Below, piece after piece: positions 14,641 to 27,300 of a stretch of 64,000 nucleotides of DNA. Origin of the DNA: Ashinkailepas kermadecensis (Eukaryota > Arthropoda > Thecostraca > Neolepadidae). Below the pieces are notes generated by a model. That model was given only the letters and a program-made list of their open reading frames with translations, made no database searches and was not told the origin of the DNA. The stretch's first letter is position 1. Each line of letters opens with the position of its first letter. A program made the position numbers and the translations under genes. The stretch is taken from assembly GCA_034440615.1 (NCBI GenBank), contig JAOTOM010004558.1:124001-188000 (forward strand). Reading direction: 5' to 3'.

Positions 14641-16795
14641 TATACATAGGTGTGCCTCGGTGCAGCATTCACCAGGGGCATTTGCACTGTTGCCGTCTGG
14701 CGACAATAGTTAACTAGGTGTACTCCGGTGCAGCATTCAACAGGCGCACTTGTACTAGTGCCATCTAGCGTTTATAGTATAAACATGGATCATGTACGCC
14801 TGGATTGGAAACCAACAGCTGTTTGCGTATCGGCTCACCCAGCTGAGGGTAAGTAAAAACACGGAAACGCGGCCGGCTTTAGGCCGTGCGCCTATGGGAA
14901 TTCAGGGTCCGCATTTCGTATTTGAATTTTGTCCAATTGATTCAGCCATCCCGGGAAGATTGCATCAGCCCTTCATGATACAGAATTGATCAAGGAACCT
15001 TACCGTTCTTTCCTTATTGATTTATTACGCTCCGTTCAGAAGTTGTCGTGGTGCGAAATGAAGAAATTTGTGAGAGGGAGCCCACCTCGCCCCAAGGGTC
15101 GGCCCACGGATGTTGATATCTTGATGATCTTTATCTCGAATCTTTATCTTGATCTTGAAATGATTGGACGGGGCAAAGTACATGAAGGCAATGGGCAGAC
15201 CAAAATTAATGGGGGGGGGGCACATTCCATTGGCTCCCATGGTAGAAGTTGAAATAATTTCGGGGGTGGGTTAAGCAAGCATTGAGGTGGCAGTTCCCCC
15301 TCAAAGGTATATGAAACAACACCCCTGAGTCGAACGACTGGCAAGTGGTAGCGAATCGGCGAGAGGTAGTGGCGTTGCCAGCTAGGGTAAGTATGTTGCA
15401 AGGGCTGATCCAAGGGGGAGGAAGCGAAAGTGGCGCCGCTTATGACCCAAAGGACACCTCTCTTGGAGGTTCAAGTGTACCCACCACCCTCGAATTTCTC
15501 AGCGTAACACGCTCCTTGGCCTGGGAACGGCATTCCTCTCGAAGTCCGAACGCACGCCGCGAATTTTTCGGCGAAAGGCACTCCTCAGGCAAAAACAAAT
15601 GGTGCCCCTCTGGGAGATCGGAGTGTATCCGTCCAAATATTCTGGACCAAGAGCCATCTGGAGAAATGACGCCTCCTTCGCAAAATCATAAATCTGTCAG
15701 TGGTATGGTGTAGGGGGAGGGGGCTTGTACCCTCCATGGAACTTCCGCTCAAACCTCTTTGCGGATTGGTGGATGCGCCGAAGTCTGTACTCTCCCATTC
15801 AGTTGTGTAAACCACTCCACTGGAAAATATTAGTCACATATCTAGGGAGCAAGGAGGGTGGGGGCGAAAGCAGAACCGCTCATTCTTATCTTTGAAGGTG
15901 AAACTGTCTCCTCAAAGCTTGCTTCCCCACACCCGCAATAATTTCAACTTCTAACATGGGAGCCTATGGAATGTGACCCCCCACCCTATTCATTTTGGTC
16001 TGCCTATTGCCTTCATGTGCTTTGCCCTCTCCGATCATTTTAAGAAATAAGCATCGGTGGGCCGACCCTTTCGGCGAAATGGGCTCCCTCTCACAGATGT
16101 CTTCACTTTGCATCACGACAACTTCGGAACGGAGCGTAATAAATCAATAAGGAAAGAATGGTAAGGTTCCTTGATCAATTCTGTATCATGAAAGGCAGAT
16201 GCAATCCTTCTAGGGTGGCTGAATCAATTTGATTTTTAAAAAAACAATAATGCGTACCCCGAACTCCCATAGGCGCACGGCCTAAAACTGGCGGCGTTTC
16301 CGTGTTTTTACTTACCCTCCGCTAGGTAGCAGGTTGGTGCCGCTGATACGCGCAGATCAAAGGCGCCGACGCGGAGTTTCCAATCCAGGCGTACATCATC
16401 CATGGTATAAATATGTCACCCCAGTGCAGCATTCACCAGCCGCATTTGCACTGGTGCCATCTGGTAACAATGGTTAACTAGGTGCACCCCAATGCAGCAT
16501 TTAACAGGTCCTCTGTCATGTAGCGTATCGTATATCGTATATCTAACATATTTTATTCATACTGTCACCAAGCGATTGCAGTGTAAATAGGTGCGCTCCG
16601 GTGCAGCATTCCACAGGCGCACTTGTACTAGTGCCATCTAGCGTGAGTATAGATAGGTGAACCCTAGTGCAGCATTCACCAGGCGAACTTGCACTGGTTC
16701 CATTTGACGACCATGGTTAACTAGGTGCACCCCGGTGCGGTATTGAACAGGCGCACTTGTACATACCATACAGGGGTACCGGTGAAGATGCCTTC
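14641..16795. repeat. Satellite with GTGCCATCTAGCG, interrupted by a foldback element
   Basis: Diverged monomers of roughly 75 bp lie on both sides of the insertion (14,641-14,783 and 16,405-16,770). Each has the form TAGGTGCACCCCGGTGCAGC, ATTCACCAGGCGCACTTGCA and CTGGTGCCATCTRGCG. Copies with CACCAGG alternate with copies with AACAGGCGC, so the real period may be a dimer of about 150 bp. Exact GTGCCATCTAGCG is present at about 14,758 and 16,632. Confidence 0.85.
14784..16404. mobile_element. Foldback transposon-like element with arms of about 500 bp
   Basis: The left arm (14,784 to about 15,305) is the inverted copy of the right arm (about 15,885-16,404); I judge them roughly 85 percent identical by eye. 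The ends read CATGGAT...ATCCATG, and GTATAAA directly flanks both (14,777-14,783 and 16,405-16,411), as expected for a 7-bp target duplication. The 580-bp centre has no recognisable transposase. Both arms preserve GAGGGTAAGTAAAAACACGG, which includes a splice-donor-like GTAAGT. A non-autonomous cut-and-paste or Foldback-type element is the best reading; the superfamily is unknown. Confidence 0.85.
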
Positions 16796-16984
16796 TGCTG
16801 TAGACACGCTCACAGGTGGCGGCCGGCCGCCATCCCCGCCTGGTGTTCAGCAGCCATTGGTGCCGGGATAGTGCTGCTGATGACAGTCAGTGGTGCCAGG
16901 GGTGGTGCAGCTGGTGGCAATGCTATCAGCCGCCGATGTGGCATGCCGATGTGTGACACTGCTTGGTCAATGGCACCGCGATGG

Positions 16985-17615
16985 ACGTGTCAGTGGCACC
17001 TCAGTTATACCCCCAGACGTGTCACTGGTACCGCAGTTACACCCCAGACTTGTCAGTAGTACCGCAGTTATACCCCCAGACGTGTCACTGGTACCGCAGT
17101 TGCACCCCAGACGTGTCACTGGTACCGCAGTTATACCCCCAGACGTGTCACTGGTACCGCAGTTGTACCCCAGACGTATCAGTAGCACCGCAGTTATACC
17201 CCAGACGTGTCACTGGTGCCGCAGTTGCACCCCAGACTTGTCAGTAGTACCGCAGTTATACCCCCAGACGTGTCACTGGTACCGCAGTTACACCCCAGAC
17301 TTGTCAGTAGTACCGCAGTTATACCCCCAGACGTGTCACTGGTACCGCAGTTGCACCCCAGACGTGTCACTGGTACCGCAGTTGTACCCCAGACGTGTCA
17401 CTGGTACCGCAGTTGCACCCCAGACGTGTCACTGGTACCGCAGTTGCACCCCAGACGTGTCACTGGTACCGCAGTTGTACCCCAGACGTATCAGTAGCAC
17501 CGCAGTTATACCCCCAGACGTGTCACTGGTGCCGCAGTTTTACTCCTGACGTGTCAGTGGTACCGCAGTTGTACCCCAGGCGTGTCAGTAGTACCGCAGT
17601 GGTACCCTCAGACGT
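16985..17615. repeat. 30-31-bp minisatellite, about twenty copies
   Basis: The unit is CAGACGTGTCACTGGTACCG plus CAGTTGYACCC, with a 31-bp version carrying CCCCC. CAGACTTGTCAGTAGTACCG variants are interspersed in a regular way, giving a longer period around 17,040-17,340. The long open frame (219 codons) shifts with 30/31-bp unit changes and is not taken as coding. Confidence 0.94.
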
Positions 17616-18694
17616 GTCCGGAAGCGAGGCCCAGCTAGTGCCGGCTGGGTCCTCCAGGCTGGCGGCGGGCACGGCGGCCACAGATGCATGTTTTATTCAG
17701 CGCGTTTTATTCAGCGAACACTGCGGTGGCGCGATTGTCCTCTGCGAATTTGAATGCAAGGCTGCTCAATAATCGGCGGCCGTCTGCCACCGGCCATAGG
17801 CAGAGACAATCAGCTGATTCTGACGTTACACGCCGGCGGTTATCATCAAATATCTTTCAGAGACATTCGAGCCAGAGTTCCACATCTAGTTCGATGGCGG
17901 TGCTCGACCATTGGCGGCGATGGCGGTGCTCGACCATTGGTACGAGCAGAACTACCGGAGTGCTCAGACATATTGCGCTCTTCACTTGATCTCTGTCGGC
18001 TTACAATTATAGCTGTGAGGCAAGCTGGATGCGCAAGGCACTTGCCTCTCTCCGGATTCCGTGTTCGGTCCAGATAAAACACAAATAGCTAGAAGGTACT
18101 GATGCATGGCTGACATCCACTTTGGGAGGCCGGTCTGAAACGAGCCTGCCACATGCAAGCCAGGACGCGCTTTAGTCAAAGGTCAATGAATACTGCAGCC
18201 ACCCACGCAAAGCCATACGACAGGGGAAGTGGTCACGGCAATCCTGGCGATGTCCAACCAGCTACAGCTATGCACCATACGTATTAATAGCTGAAGTTCA
18301 GGTTAGCTGATGATAAATTGAAGGCCGTTATGACTCAAATTGATTTTCTGTGCTTTCAAAGCCACTGAACGGCTATGTCATGCCGAGGCAATTGCCCTTG
18401 TTCTTGTCCGTCACGCTCTGTTAAGTCGTAATATTTCGAAGGTTGTTTTGTATTACTCAGCAAACTTATAATGATGCCACCAAAGGCATGTTCATAAAGC
18501 AGTAGCCACATGGTACACGGGGCTTAGAAACGCATAAGCGTTGGAAGTGGACATGCCTGATGCTACCTTGTTCAAATCACTTGTGGATACTGAAGTGAAG
18601 TTACAGGTAATCATGATTACACTGATCTTACCAAGATGCCGTCATAACAGAATTCAAATATTTTTCACATGGACAATCTTCATGCTCGGAGTCC
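17616..18694. other. No recognisable gene
   Basis: Unassigned. A short local duplication of GGCGGTGCTCGACCATTGG occurs at 17,896 and 17,924. No coding, RNA or transposon signal is recognised. Confidence 0.4.
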
Positions 18695-18717
18695 ATTTGG
18701 CTTACATATATGTAAGC

Positions 18718-18789
<72 letters not shown>

Positions 18790-18790
18790 C
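18695..18790. repeat. 28-bp perfect palindrome abutting a (TA)n tract
   Basis: ATTTGGCTTACATA (18,695-18,708) is followed directly by its reverse complement (18,709-18,722). A TA tract of about 55 bp then runs to 18,776, ending in TGTATATATATATACA. Confidence 0.93.
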
Positions 18791-19039
18791 AGACATCGCA
18801 AACGTCAGCAGAAGTTGGATACTAACCAGCCTCGTCTCTCCGGTCAGGTCCTCACACTCCACCTCGGGGGAGGGGGTGCTAAAAACCACCTCTAACTTCC
18901 AAGCTAAGCGTTGCGCGAGAATAGAGGGAACCGGGTATCGTTGGAAAGCCCTCAACGAATAGCGGCCACAAATGGCCGCAATTATTATTTTTTCAGATAA
19001 TTTTGGTGATTTTGTGAACAAAAAATTGAGTATTCACAA

Positions 19040-19900
19040 ACATTTTATTCCTCCATTTCTAGAAACGAAAAAGAGTTAAAACGCAGTCATTTCATAGCTA
19101 AGTACACAATGCATGTTACACAAATTGTCACATTGGTCCAACATGGACCATAATTGGCAGTGACCTTAGGTCATTCACCTGACCCCAAATACAAATCCAA
19201 GAAATACGCATTACAAGCACTACTAAATTTTAATCATGTAGCAAGCTTCATTTCAATATATTTTCATGCATATGAGCTACCGATCCCATACAAAAATATA
19301 TGTTGTAAAACATTGGCTTCGATGACCTCGACCTTCACTATGATTTATAGTAGCTTTGGTTCCATTGGGTAATTTAGGTCGTGCACTGTAAGTTTGATAG
19401 TATTCAGGCCATAAAAAAAACTCGAATTAAGCCATGCAAACAAGAGCATCTAAATAAGTTTAGCCGACTTAGCGCACTATATCTTCACCGTGCCTCGAGT
19501 TACTGGATGGAGGTCAAGAAATTTGGTAAAGAACGTCTCATCATATTTATGCATGGATACCAGGGGAAAAATGCAGTCAGAAGAACACAATTTACACAAA
19601 TAGGGCAATTGGTCCGAAATGAGCCAAAATTCGCCACGGCCTCCGGTCACTAGCCTGACTTCAAACATCAATCCGAGGTATACGTGCTGTAGCCACTGCC
19701 CAATCGTTCTCATGCAGCAAATTTTAGTTCAGTACCTTTTAATTTATATCAGTTATCGATCCTAAAATGTTTTTGGACGTGGTCGTACTTGACCTGAACA
19801 AGGCGAAAACCTTACATGACCTGAGTTGAAACGCTCACATCAAATGCAAACAAAAATATAAATCAAGGAATACGTATTGAAAATTTCGAGGCACTGTGTG
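19040..19900. repeat. Diverged direct repeats
   Basis: Three blocks share ordered phrases: at about 19,130-19,220 (TTGGTCC...CTGACCCCAAATACAAATCC...AAGAAATACGCATT), 19,610-19,690 (TTGGTCC...CCTGACTTCAAACATCAATCC), and 19,790-19,880 (TTGACCTGAAC...AAATATAAATCAAGGAATACG). GAGCTACCGATCC (19,274) and CAGTTATCGATCC (19,750) extend the match. This looks like an old tandem duplication with a spacing near 480 bp, or copies of one dispersed repeat. Confidence 0.5.
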
Positions 19901-22270
19901 CCGCCGTCTTTCCGCTGCTGTTGGACAACTTTAGGGGAGAAATAAAATTATCCCTTCCGAGAAGAGGCGGACTAAGGAACAAGCTGAGTCAGGAACCAGC
20001 TGAATAATTGTGTCACTGGGGAGGGGGCAAGTTCTCAAGAAATATGCGCGGAAATGAAGTGTTTTCTCAACTTAACCGATGTTGCCTCTGGAAATGAGGA
20101 TATTTTCCAATCACTGGGGAGGAGGGCAATTGCCCCTTCAGTGAACATGTTAGTCCCTGAGTTGAGTGTTGACTGGCGAATCACCAGCTGATCCCATCGC
20201 TATCACTACCTAGCACACGTAGTGAAGTTTCCTACCTATTCGGAGGGGCTCAAGCCAATCCAATGTTCGGTAGAGCTCCTCCAATAATTACAAAGCATGG
20301 ACATTATTTTGTTATTTCACCATGAACCTAATGGGGAAGTCCCTCCAATACGTGTTTAATTCACCAGCCGGACCCTCCAAGTAAATGCCACACTAAAGCT
20401 CGGCCCATTCTAACATTAGTGGCTTGCCAGCTTCTCTTGTAGGCAGAGCAGCTCGCAAGCACTTGCCATTCACGAAATGCTGAAGAGGTAATATTTCAGG
20501 CAGCTTTATGGATAAGGAAGCCTAATACGGTATGTTGAAGAAAAAAATACAACCAATCTCCCTTACCTTGGCGCGTATCTGTGGATGGTATGTATGTGCC
20601 AGCATCTGGCAACAAACGAACACATAAAGACTACCGTATTACGAGGAAGGCCAGAGCACGGGTGAGGTTCTCTGCGTATATGCTACAAAAACACATGAAC
20701 AAATGGCAAATACTTTTGTGAAACCTTTTATGTTCAAATGTTTCAAGTCCTGCTTTCCTCACCCAGAATTGCATGTTCTCTTCGAAGCTAGATCCTCTGC
20801 AACTTCTCTAGCAACATCTGCTGTACTCGTAGCTTGTTTTCAAAGAGGAGGTCGTTGGGTCGTGCACTCGTGCGTCGCGCCGGGCCGCGCCACCTGGCAG
20901 TCCTGCATTGTATACCCACGGACTGTCGGCGAGCAGCACAGTTGCGACCGATCTGCGAGTGGTCTGTCGACAACGGTGTGATGCCAGACCATGTGCAGCG
21001 TAGCAAGCTACCTGTCGACAACGGTTCGATGCCAGACCATGTGCCTGCAGCGTAGCAAGCTACCTGCCAACAACGGTGCGATGCCAGACCATGTGCCTGC
21101 AGCGTAGCAAGCTACCATGTGCCTGCAGTGCGAAATCCGGCCAGCCCGCTATTTCTCTCACTGGCCTACTTCTCCTATCGCTGAGCCTTGCAACTAGGGC
21201 TACTTTTTGGGCAGCGAAAAAGAGTTCATACTTCGTGTAAAATGCATGGCACTGTCGGAATACAGAGGCTGGAGGTGGCATAAAAGTTCGCCTTCGATTC
21301 GGAAAGCATCTGCCAAGTAACGACGTATGCAGTTGAAAAGTGATGCCCATTCGTTCAAACTGAGAGTGCACAGTGTAAAATTACCACAAAGTGTAAAATT
21401 ACCAAGGTGTCTGAGAGATCATAGCTGCACCCATCGTGGTGCTTCCAATGTGCTCCTTGTTAAAACCTTTGATGTGCGGCAGGTTTACCAAAACGATGTA
21501 CTTCAAAGGCAAAATTTAGTTCAGGGGATATGGTTTTATGCAACAGCATGCAGTTAATGCACCCCAAGGCTTCAGTAACTAAGTGAGTTGATGAAATGCC
21601 TTAGGGTATCCTTCCCTGGGTTGAATGTTCCTTTGACGGTTTAGTCTTGCGACTTTGGCGTGCAATAGTCATGACTCTTCAGCCTTTCAAATTTCTTTCA
21701 GCCGTTCGGTGCCTCTGAGAGCGGCTGGAAAACGCCTAGTGGAGGAGGCATGTATGGCACGTGTGGCTGCCAGGGTGGTGGCGGGCTCAGCCAGTGTCGA
21801 ACTATTGTCGTTACGTTGCGAGACACATGCGGCAGACCGAGTTGCCAGTTGTTGATAAAAGGTTGTGTTTGTAATGCCTATTGTCAGTGGTTAAACACTA
21901 ATGGAGAAAATATGACAATCTGACGTGGCAGTTCAGCACCGCGCTTCGAGGTGATTGTTGAGATCCTGTCGTCTAAATTGGAACGATGTGATGGTGATAC
22001 TCAAAGACCGATGTACCTAACGCCATCTATGGACACGATGTGTCACCGTGTGTGGCGTTCGGCTTGGCGCCACGTCGGACACCTCTGAGTGTGGCATCAG
22101 CTGGAGCTGGGCACTGGGCAGTCGGCACCAGGGTGGGCCGTGCGCGCGACTAGAATGTCCCGATCCTGTTCAGTCCACACTAATAACTTGCAATGGGCGA
22201 ACATGCTGCCCATGGGCGGCGCCACCTTGAAGATATGGAGGACTCGTCCATCACAGTCATTTTTCGGTGA
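19901..22270. other. No recognisable gene; one three-copy repeat
   Basis: About 2.4 kb without an identifiable product. Between 20,970 and 21,125 a unit of about 50 bp containing GATGCCAGACCATGTG and GCGTAGCAAGCTACC is repeated about three times. GTGTAAAATTACCA is duplicated at about 21,374. Small open frames show no domain. Confidence 0.45.
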
Positions 22271-22273
22271 GGA

Positions 22274-22412
22274 AACGTCCCCCCACAGTTGTGGAAGACG
22301 GAAACGTCCCCCACAGTTATAGAAGACGGAAACGTCCCCCACAGTTATAGAAGACGGAAACGTCCCCCCACAGTTATAGAAGACGGAAACGTCCCCCACA
22401 GTTATAGACGAC
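22274..22412. repeat. 28-29-bp minisatellite, five copies
   Basis: The unit is GACGGAAACGTCCCCCACAG followed by TTATAGAA. One copy has GTTGTGG in place of GTTATAG. Each unit contains the palindrome-like GGAAACGTCC. It lies about 130 bp upstream of the LINE insertion point. Confidence 0.93.
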
Positions 22413-22827
22413 GGCTTCTCTCAGAATATAGACGGCCTCTCGCCGAGCTCAGACGATTGCTCTCTTGTCCAATGCGGTTAGTCGCTGACTTGATAACGCA
22501 CCTGTACTATATCAGATGGCCTCCCTAGCTAAATACTGCCCATCTCCGACTACTCATGGAGTGTTTAGTACTATCTGCTCACATATAGACAGAGCCCGCT
22601 GATCACTCCGCTGTGCCATTTTTTTGGCGTGACTGACTGCTCGTTAACGCAGTTCTATATTTATTTTTTATTTTTGTGGGGGTGGCACCCGTCGCTCTTT
22701 TCCCATTTCTTTTTCTAGTGGAATGACACCCGTCAACCCTAGTTTTCGTCGTCGTCGTTTCTTCGTTCCCTGAGTTTCTGTGTGTCCTTTATCTTTATTT
22801 AAATTACATTAGGTAGGATTTTTCACC

Positions 22828-24213
22828 GTGATGGGGAAAAAGCGTAAAACGGACACGGACCCATGCTCGCCAACTGACTCAGACCCGGAATTTCCTCCTC
22901 TAACCACACCAGACGACCATCGCACGAACACAGACCTCGCCCCTGATGCTCCCTCGATTGATGCAAACGTTGATGACCCGCGCCGAACTATTCCCCTCGA
23001 TGACGTCATTGAAGTTCTTTGCGCCTCGCCGACCCCTGATCGTCCCAAGACCACGACCTCGCCTCGCAATCCAGACCAGACCATCACTCTCCACACCGCT
23101 GACCCACGCTCGAACCAGACCACGTCCTCCCAACCTGAACCTATCGAACCATACCTCGACAGTGCTGGATCATACATCGTGGTAAAGCCTGTCGAGGAGT
23201 CCGTCTCATTTCGTCGTGTCAACGTTTTCTGGCCAACCAAGCAACTCCTCGCCATTTGCTCCTTAGCCAATCCTGACATTGAAGCCCCAGCCAACGGAAC
23301 CCTCGTCATCAAAACCCAAACCCGAGCCCAGACCAAAGCCCTCCTCCGTACCACCACATTTTGTGGTAAATCCGTGACCATTTCACTCCACTCCAACCGC
23401 AACACCACCAAGGGCACCGTCTTCGCGCCGGAGCTCCGCTTCATGTCTGAAGAAGATATCCAAGCGGAGCTCAGACCGGAGGGGGTGACCCACGTCCGCC
23501 GAATCACATCCTTCAAAGATGGTCAGAAACGTGACACGAGTCTTCTAGTCCTTACCTTCAACTCTACCACTCTTTCCAAGACCCTCCTGGCCGGCTACCT
23601 TCGATACCAAGTCCATGTATTTATCCCGAATCCTCTCCGCTGTTTTAACTGCCAGCGCTTCGGCCATGGCAGCAAAACGTGCCGCCAACCAGCCCGCTGC
23701 TCAAAGTGTGGCGAACCACCTCATCCTGACTTCACCTGCTCCAAACCGGCCGACTGCCTCAACTGCAACACACCTGACCACCTGACCACATCACCACTAT
23801 GTCCAGTCTGACGCAAAGAGAAAGAGGTTTGCGCTGTCAAGGTCACAACTGGGGTGTCCTACCCCCGGGCCCGACGGTCTGTCGAAGCCACCTCCCCCTC
23901 CACCAAAACGTACGCACAGGCGACCAGCATTGCTCCCCCAACCCCTCGCGTCAACACCACTTCTACTTCGATGCAAACCGACATCATTTCCGGCTTAGCT
24001 CCACTTAAAAAAACTCACACCACTGACCACATCGACACAAAACACCCTGGCTTCCAACACACAGACCACTCCGGCTCCACAGACTCAAGTCACAAGGAAT
24101 GCCAGACCCCGCAGCCATTCGGCTGCAGGGGAAATGAGTTCCACTTCGGTGGGACGCCGACCAAGGCCGGCGCGTCCAACGCCGGCCGGCGCCCTCGTGA
24201 CCCGACCAATTGA
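22828..24213 (+). pseudogene. LINE ORF1 (gag-like nucleic-acid-binding protein), one internal stop
   Basis: The ATG at 22,828 opens a 327-codon frame that stops at TGA 23,809-23,811 and then continues in the same frame to 24,213, about 461 codons in all. The region before the knuckles is Pro/Thr/Asp-rich at the N-terminus, followed by a folded segment. Three CCHC-type zinc knuckles follow: CFNCQRFGHGSKTC, CSKCGEPPHPDFTC and CLNCNTPDHLTTSPLC. The stop falls just after CPV, where related ORF1 proteins have Trp and a KEKE segment, so TGG to TGA is the likely change. The knuckle array binds element RNA in such families. The C-terminal extension is low-complexity and GC-rich. Confidence 0.9.
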
Positions 24214-24327
24214 ACCCAACCGGCGGGCATCCCCCGCGGCAGTGGCCGGCCGCCGTGACCTTTCCAAGGTTACTGGTCGGCCGGACGGATCGGACGCGTC
24301 CATCTCGACCTCCCGCACCCAACACAC

Positions 24328-27300
24328 ATGCCCGACAGAACTGCAATCGTGGCTGCGCCATGCACCGAAAGGTGCCGAGAAACATTAATTTTCTCTTTCT
24401 TATGTCGTTTTTTACAGTGGAATTGCCGGAGCTTAATATCGAAATGGGCAGAAATGAAGGCATTCTTTAGTTTACTCACTCCCATTCTCATCGCACTTCA
24501 GGAAACCTGGTTCTTACCCACCGATCCATATAATTTCAACATTTTTCATTACTCGCTCTACCGTCACGACGAGGTCCGTGAAACACACCGCAGTGGCGTT
24601 ACAGCACTTTACATAAACAATTATTACACACATACACAAATTACACTCAATTCACCTTTACAAGCAGTAGCTTGCACTTTTCGTTTTCATGGTAGGAACA
24701 TAGATGTATGTTCATTATATATTCCACCATCTACAGACAACACAAACATTTTGACAGAATTAGAAAACCTCATAGCGCAATTCAAAAACCCTTTCACTTT
24801 ATTTGGTGATTTTAACGCCTATAGCCCAGCGTGGGATAGAACACGCACACTTCCAGACACTCGCGGACGCATAGTTGAACACATCTTAGACAGACACAAT
24901 TTAGTATTACTTAACACCAGTGAGTCAACATTTTTCCACCTCGGTCACAATACAATTTGTTCTCCAGCCCTGGCCAACGATTTTGATTGGACAATAGACT
25001 CAGACATTCATGATAGCGATCACTACCCCATTAAATTAGTACCGACCATTTCAACAACTGCCGATACCACACCAAGTTTTATTCCTCGCTGGAAACTTTC
25101 GAAGGCCGACTGGACCAAATTTGAGAAGCTTTCGTCGTTGCAGTACCACCCGGACATTTATCCAGTACAAAACATTCATTTAATTACCAACACACTTTTA
25201 CAAGCAGAGCCTGCAATAGTTCCACTCACAAAACCTACCACAAAACGAACCCCAGTCCCCTAGTGGTCCATAGAAGTTTCCCAAGCAATAGCCACTAGAA
25301 AACGAGCATTTATAAAATATTTACGCCATCCCGACCAACAAAACTTAATAAACCGGAACCATGAACGTGCAAGAACACGCTGCATTATACGTAACGCTAG
25401 GCGCTGTTCATTGGCAAATTACCTCCAGCAACTCACTCTCGACACACCGTTAAGCAAAATATGGGGATTAATCCGCCGTTTGAGCGAACGATCCCCATTT
25501 AAATCACTACCCGCCATCAAACTTCACAATATCACCATTACCGAACCCCAAGCAATATTAAACACCATAGCGGATACCATTGCCCACCATAACTCCGACG
25601 AAAACTACAGGCCGGGTTTCATAGAAAATGCACTACACACTTTTTACCTCGATCCCGCACAATTTGATTCTGATAACACAGAAATATATAATTCTCCTTT
25701 TCAAATTTCAGAACTTGATGCAGCCATTTCCTCCGCCGGCAATACTTCAGTAGGGCCCGACAACTTACATTATTCTTTTTCAGACATTTACCGGATCACA
25801 CCAAACATTGCATTTTGCACACATTTAATTCACTATGGACAACTCATGCCTTCCCCGAAACTTGGAAAGAATCTTTCGTCATACCCATCCATAAACCTGG
25901 TAAGGACCATAGTAACCCCACTAATTTTCGACCCATTGCACTCACCAGTTGTTTAGGAAAACTGTTTGAACGTATAGCTATCAAAAGACTGACCTGGCAC
26001 CTGGATACAAATTCCCTTCCATCTCCCTTTCAATATGGTTTTCGTCGAGAACGCAGCACCATAGATCATCTTATTCGGTTAGAGACAGACATCCGTCAAG
26101 GCTACAAAAAAACATGAACGCACTGTCGCAGTATTTTTAGACTTTCAATACATAAACACAAAGCATAAACAGGCTTTCAATGCATAAACACATCAAACAC
26201 ATCCAGAACAAATGTTTTCACCGACTCAATTTATTTCGATGCATCACTTCTTCATCACTTGGAGCCGACCGCCATACACTTCTACTACTCTACAAATATT
26301 TAATTATACCCATAATAGAATATGGATCCGTAGTATATGCCGGTGCCAGCACATCCTCCCTAAAAATTGTAGACACCATTCAAAATAAATGTATCCGTAT
26401 CGCACTCGGTGCAATGACTACTTCACCCATCATTTCTTTAGAAGCCGAAGCAGAAATCCCTCTATTAGCTCTCAGACGAATGCAACAGACACTCAGGTAT
26501 GCCACAAAAATTCAATTTCACGAAAACCACCCCACACACACATCCTTGCACGCTCTTCCAAACATACATCATGATTATCTCGGTCCAGCCGAAAAATGAA
26601 CTGGCCTCACTATAGCTTCTCGGATCAAAACATTTTCTGCAAAACTTCATTTCACTATTCCACTGATTATTTATCTTTCTCCATCAACCACAGCACCCTG
26701 GCAGATGGCCGAACGACACATTTTTTTTATCTCATCACCACTCCAAAATCACAGCTTTGTCCAGAATATGCCAAACAAAAATTCCACCAGTTTCGGTCTC
26801 GATATCGCCATGTTCCTTTTGTTTATACTGGCGGATCCAAGGAAGCCAACATCACAGGAAACGCCATTTTTGCGGGAACATATAAAAAGCAACATCGTTT
26901 ACCGGATGGAACCTCAATTTGCATTGCCAAATTACATGCCATTCTTATTGCTCTCCGTTATATCCGCAATCGTTTCCTTTGTCACCCCATGCGCAGCGTC
27001 GTCATTTGCTCCGACTCTAAATCTGTCCTTCAATCACTTTCTGCACTTTCTTTTTCGCACCATTGCCATATCTCCATTTATGACACACTTCAAACACTTC
27101 ATCATATGGGCGTGAAGGTCCGTTTCCTGTGGGTGCCCAGTCACTACGGCATCCCAGGAAAAGAAAGACGCCGACAAATTAGCAAAAGCATCACTACACC
27201 TACAAAACATCACAGAAATTCCATCACATTTCGAAGGCATTAAATCACCAATACAACAGAGCATTCGACATTTTTGGACTCAAAATTGAACACAAAACAC

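Noticed and set aside
22809..23516. 235-codon minus-strand frame
   Set aside because: It is the shadow of LINE ORF1, which has zinc knuckles in the sense frame.
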